Shown in pieces: positions 5,873 to 7,851 of a stretch of 7,851 nt of DNA. The stretch is from NCBI GenBank assembly GCA_022600655.1, contig JAHZJZ010000106.1, positions 1 through 7,851 on the forward strand, in the 5' to 3' direction. The first letter of the stretch is position 1. Every line of letters starts with the position of its first letter. Origin of the DNA: Campylobacterota bacterium (GTDB taxonomy: Bacteria > Campylobacterota > Campylobacteria > Campylobacterales > Sulfurovaceae). The translations under genes were made by a program, and so were the position numbers. The notes beneath the pieces are model-generated. The model saw only the letters and a program-made list of their open reading frames with translations, was not told where the DNA came from and searched no databases.

Positions 5873-6739
5873 ATGTTAGAATCAACGCTTTTATATTGGG
5901 TTATGGGAATTTTTTTCGTAATAGCTGTACTTATCTTGATGTTTTATACAGTAGGTTTTGATAAATTTATGCCAATTGTTGTGGTAGACTCACAAGAAGA
6001 GTGGGTTGTTGACCGTTTAGGAAAAGATCGTGTTTTAGGTGAGGGACTTAATCGTATTATCCCTGGTCTTGATAGGGTTGAAGCAAAAGTAACGCTTAAA
6101 GAGCAACCTATTGATCCCCCTGAGCAGGAGATTGTCACTAAAGATAATATCACTATCAAAGTAGATATGATTGCAATGATTAAAATTGTAGATTCTATGA
6201 AGGCTGTCATGGAAGTAGAAGACTATAAAGAGGCAGTTCAGAGCTTGATTATGACCAGTGTGGTTGATACTATGGGTAAAATGGAGCTTAAAGATATTCA
6301 AACGCAATTAACAGATATCTCTAAAAAGGTTATAAGTCATATTGAGGAAGAGAGTTTACGCTGGGGTGTTAAGTTAACACAAGTTAAATTTGAGAGTGTT
6401 AACTACTCTGATGATATTAAGAAATCAATGGAGCAGATTACCATTTCTGAAAATAAGAAAAAAGCAATGATTACTGAAGCTGAGGCTAAAAAAGAGGCAG
6501 CACAAAGAGAAGCTGAAGCTTTATTACATAAAATTGAAATTCTTCAGAAAAATATGCCAGATATGAGCAATGAGAAGATTTTAGAGTTTACTAAATCATT
6601 AGATTATATTAACTCAATGAAAAATTTATCGTCATCAGAGAATGCTAAGTTTGTAATATACCCTTCAGATGTACAGCAATCTATGGATAAGGCGATGGGT
6701 GTTGAGTATATGACTCAGGCGATGAATCAAAAATCATAA
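5873..6739 (+). CDS. SPFH/Band 7 (stomatin-like) membrane protein
   Basis: SPFH proteins form large membrane-bound oligomeric rings or cages that organise membrane microdomains and often control membrane proteases. This 288-residue protein has an N-terminal membrane helix (about 8-29), then a stomatin-type domain: VVVDSQEEWVVDRLGKDRVL (36-55) and GLNRIIPGLDRVEAKV, followed by QEIVTKDNITIKVD, and WGVKLTQVKFESV. An Ala/Glu/Lys-rich coiled coil follows (about 190-228, with the repeated pattern EAEAKKEAAQREAEA), then a short C-terminal region. It resembles bacterial stomatin/paraslipin (QmcA-like) proteins, but the ENKKKA stretch replaces the usual ERxKRA, and no NfeD gene follows. The ATG has a good ribosome site (AGGGAAG). 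It is the first gene of an operon with the four-helix membrane protein gene 15 nt downstream. Confidence 0.92.
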   Translation: MLESTLLYWVMGIFFVIAVLILMFYTVGFDKFMPIVVVDSQEEWVVDRLGKDRVLGEGLNRIIPGLDRVEAKVTLKEQPIDPPEQEIVTKDNITIKVDMIAMIKIVDSMKAVMEVEDYKEAVQSLIMTSVVDTMGKMELKDIQTQLTDISKKVISHIEEESLRWGVKLTQVKFESVNYSDDIKKSMEQITISENKKKAMITEAEAKKEAAQREAEALLHKIEILQKNMPDMSNEKILEFTKSLDYINSMKNLSSSENAKFVIYPSDVQQSMDKAMGVEYMTQAMNQKS

Positions 6740-6754
6740 GGATACTATAAAATT

Positions 6755-7240
6755 ATGTTTTTTTTTAGTAAACTTATAAACGAAAAGACAAAAACAAAAA
6801 TACAAAAAAGTAAAGGGGTAGGAATGTTTTTTATTACAGGGATGTCTACGTTTACGTGGATACTATTAGCCTATGTAGGATTACATTTAGGACAGGATTA
6901 TATATCGGCGATTAAAGATGTGAGTTTAAATACCATTGTATTAACACATCATATGGGACCAGATAGAGACTTTATTATTCGTGTTAGAGAACTTTTTTTA
7001 ATTGTGGGTTCGTTGGCACTCTTTATTGAGATTGCAAAAGCTGCAACAACCAACAAGTTTAACGGAGCAGAGACACTTTTAAGTTTTGTGGTCGCTGTTG
7101 TATTTGTGGTACTTTTCTTTATGGTCTCTTGGGCTCAAAATGCAACTTTCTTAGTGTTAGCACTGATGTCATTTATTGATGCAACAGGTGGATTTATTAT
7201 TGAACTGAACGCTGCTAAACGAGACTTTGCCATTGGTTAA
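6755..7240 (+). CDS. Four-helix membrane protein next to SPFH gene, function unknown
   Basis: I do not recognise this protein of 161 residues. It has a basic, lysine-rich N-terminus (5-20) and about four predicted membrane helices: 25-46, 79-97, 107-127 and 131-150. A polar loop (47-78) carries HHMGPDRD, and the end reads GGFIIELNAAKRDFAIG. It lacks the soluble OB-fold tail expected of NfeD, the usual stomatin partner. The start is uncertain. The ATG at 6755 is 12 nt from AAGGA, a long gap, and is followed by nine T residues. An in-frame ATG at 6824 (Met24) has a stronger ribosome site, AAAGGGG with TAGGA, and would give a 138-residue protein without the basic leader. The gene lies 15 nt after the SPFH stop, so the two are probably co-expressed and may act together in the inner membrane. 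Confidence 0.83.
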   Translation: MFFFSKLINEKTKTKIQKSKGVGMFFITGMSTFTWILLAYVGLHLGQDYISAIKDVSLNTIVLTHHMGPDRDFIIRVRELFLIVGSLALFIEIAKAATTNKFNGAETLLSFVVAVVFVVLFFMVSWAQNATFLVLALMSFIDATGGFIIELNAAKRDFAIG

Positions 7241-7851
7241 AAACGCTCTTAAAACCCCTCATCTTCCTTCTGAAGATGAATATATGGTAATAGGTGATAT
7301 TCATGGGTGTATTGATGAGTTACAGCAACTTTTAATTCAAAATGGATTTCAAATCAATCACCAAGGTCTCATTGAGACCACTCCTCTAACAGATAATCGT
7401 TCTATAATACTGCTTGGAGACTTTATCGATAAGGCAAGTTCTTCAAAACTTACGGAAACGATTGAGTTTATCTATCATAACTACTTTCACCTTAACCAAA
7501 AGAGGCAACAGTTTTATCTTATTATGGGTAATCATGAACAGATGGTTTATCGATATATTACCAATGATACTACCTTAGAGGTAACGCCTAAGCGATTAAG
7601 TGATAAAGAGAAATACTACAATACCGTGGCACTGTTAGAGACAAACAGTGTGTTAAAAGCTAAATTTTTAGAACTATATGAAGAGTGCTTTACATGGTTA
7701 AAGTATAGTCACAGTGAAGCGTTCTCTGTAACATTAACCCATGCTCCCTGTCCCGTAGAACATTTGGGAAAAGAGGATGAAACCTCTGTTAATAAAATGA
7801 TTAAGTGTACTTCTCGTAGTAAAAATCCTGACATGAGACTAGATGACTTGA
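7233..7851 (+). CDS. Calcineurin-like (PPP-type) metallophosphatase, 3'-truncated
   Basis: The frame is open to the last base of the window and lacks a stop, so the C-terminus is missing. It shows the three metal-binding motifs of the metallophosphatase superfamily: GDIHG (7293-7307), GDFID (7416-7430) and GNHE (7527-7538), with a later THAP whose histidine (7740-7742) may be the next ligand. The class uses two metal ions to hydrolyse phosphoesters, and relatives include ApaH- and PrpE-like enzymes and protein phosphatases; the substrate here cannot be told. The second motif reads GDFIDKASS where most members have GDxVDRGPxS. The start is uncertain: TTG at 7233 overlaps the upstream stop by 8 nt and keeps the whole first strand (EYMVIGDIHG), whereas ATG at 7284 begins within that strand. 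Neither has a good ribosome site. It is probably the third gene of the SPFH operon. Confidence 0.88.
   Translation, partial: MVKNALKTPHLPSEDEYMVIGDIHGCIDELQQLLIQNGFQINHQGLIETTPLTDNRSIILLGDFIDKASSSKLTETIEFIYHNYFHLNQKRQQFYLIMGNHEQMVYRYITNDTTLEVTPKRLSDKEKYYNTVALLETNSVLKAKFLELYEECFTWLKYSHSEAFSVTLTHAPCPVEHLGKEDETSVNKMIKCTSRSKNPDMRLDDL

Noticed and set aside
5944..6307. Antisense open frames inside the SPFH gene
   Set aside because: They are shadows of a well-supported coding sequence, with no start signals or recognisable motifs.

Overview
The window is 7.85 kb of AT-rich, densely packed bacterial chromosome. Gene content and style suggest the Campylobacterota (Epsilonproteobacteria), perhaps a Sulfurovum- or Sulfurimonas-like organism. 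The evidence is a short monofunctional GTP cyclohydrolase II, a ~180-residue RsmG, a zinc-type HemB with the CxC...C motif, several lineage-restricted small proteins, and promoters built on an extended -10 box (TGN-TATAAT) without a clear -35. This placement is an inference from style, not a database result.

Layout. (1) 1-938, plus strand: the 3' part of alanine racemase (alr), cut by the window edge just before the PLP-lysine motif. (2) 919-2693, minus strand: a tight four-gene operon read from right to left: ribA (riboflavin), rsmG (16S rRNA methylation), a PP0621-type membrane zinc-ribbon protein, and an unrecognised alpha/beta protein whose 3' end overlaps alr tail to tail. (3) 2694-2851: an intergenic region with two divergent extended -10 boxes that lie so close to the ATGs that both ribA and the ATPase gene may be leaderless, plus a 19-bp inverted repeat. 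(4) 2852-4093, plus: a stand-alone AAA ATPase of the DUF4143 type with a nuclease-like C-terminus, probably accessory. (5) 4169-5134, plus: hemB (haem/tetrapyrrole synthesis), converging on (6) 5161-5673, minus: a single-span membrane protein with a long acidic tail. A hairpin between them contains both stop codons. (7) 5873-7851, plus: an SPFH/stomatin-like protein, a four-helix membrane protein and a metallophosphatase (cut by the window end), probably one operon from the promoter at about 5825-5833.

Most of the window is housekeeping: cell wall D-alanine, riboflavin, ribosome methylation and haem. The parts that stand out are the ATPase between ribA and hemB, the SPFH gene paired with a small membrane protein that does not look like the usual NfeD partner, and the promoter layouts. 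I see no rRNA, tRNA, CRISPR, insertion sequence or phage gene, and I do not see convincing evidence of an undescribed multi-gene system.
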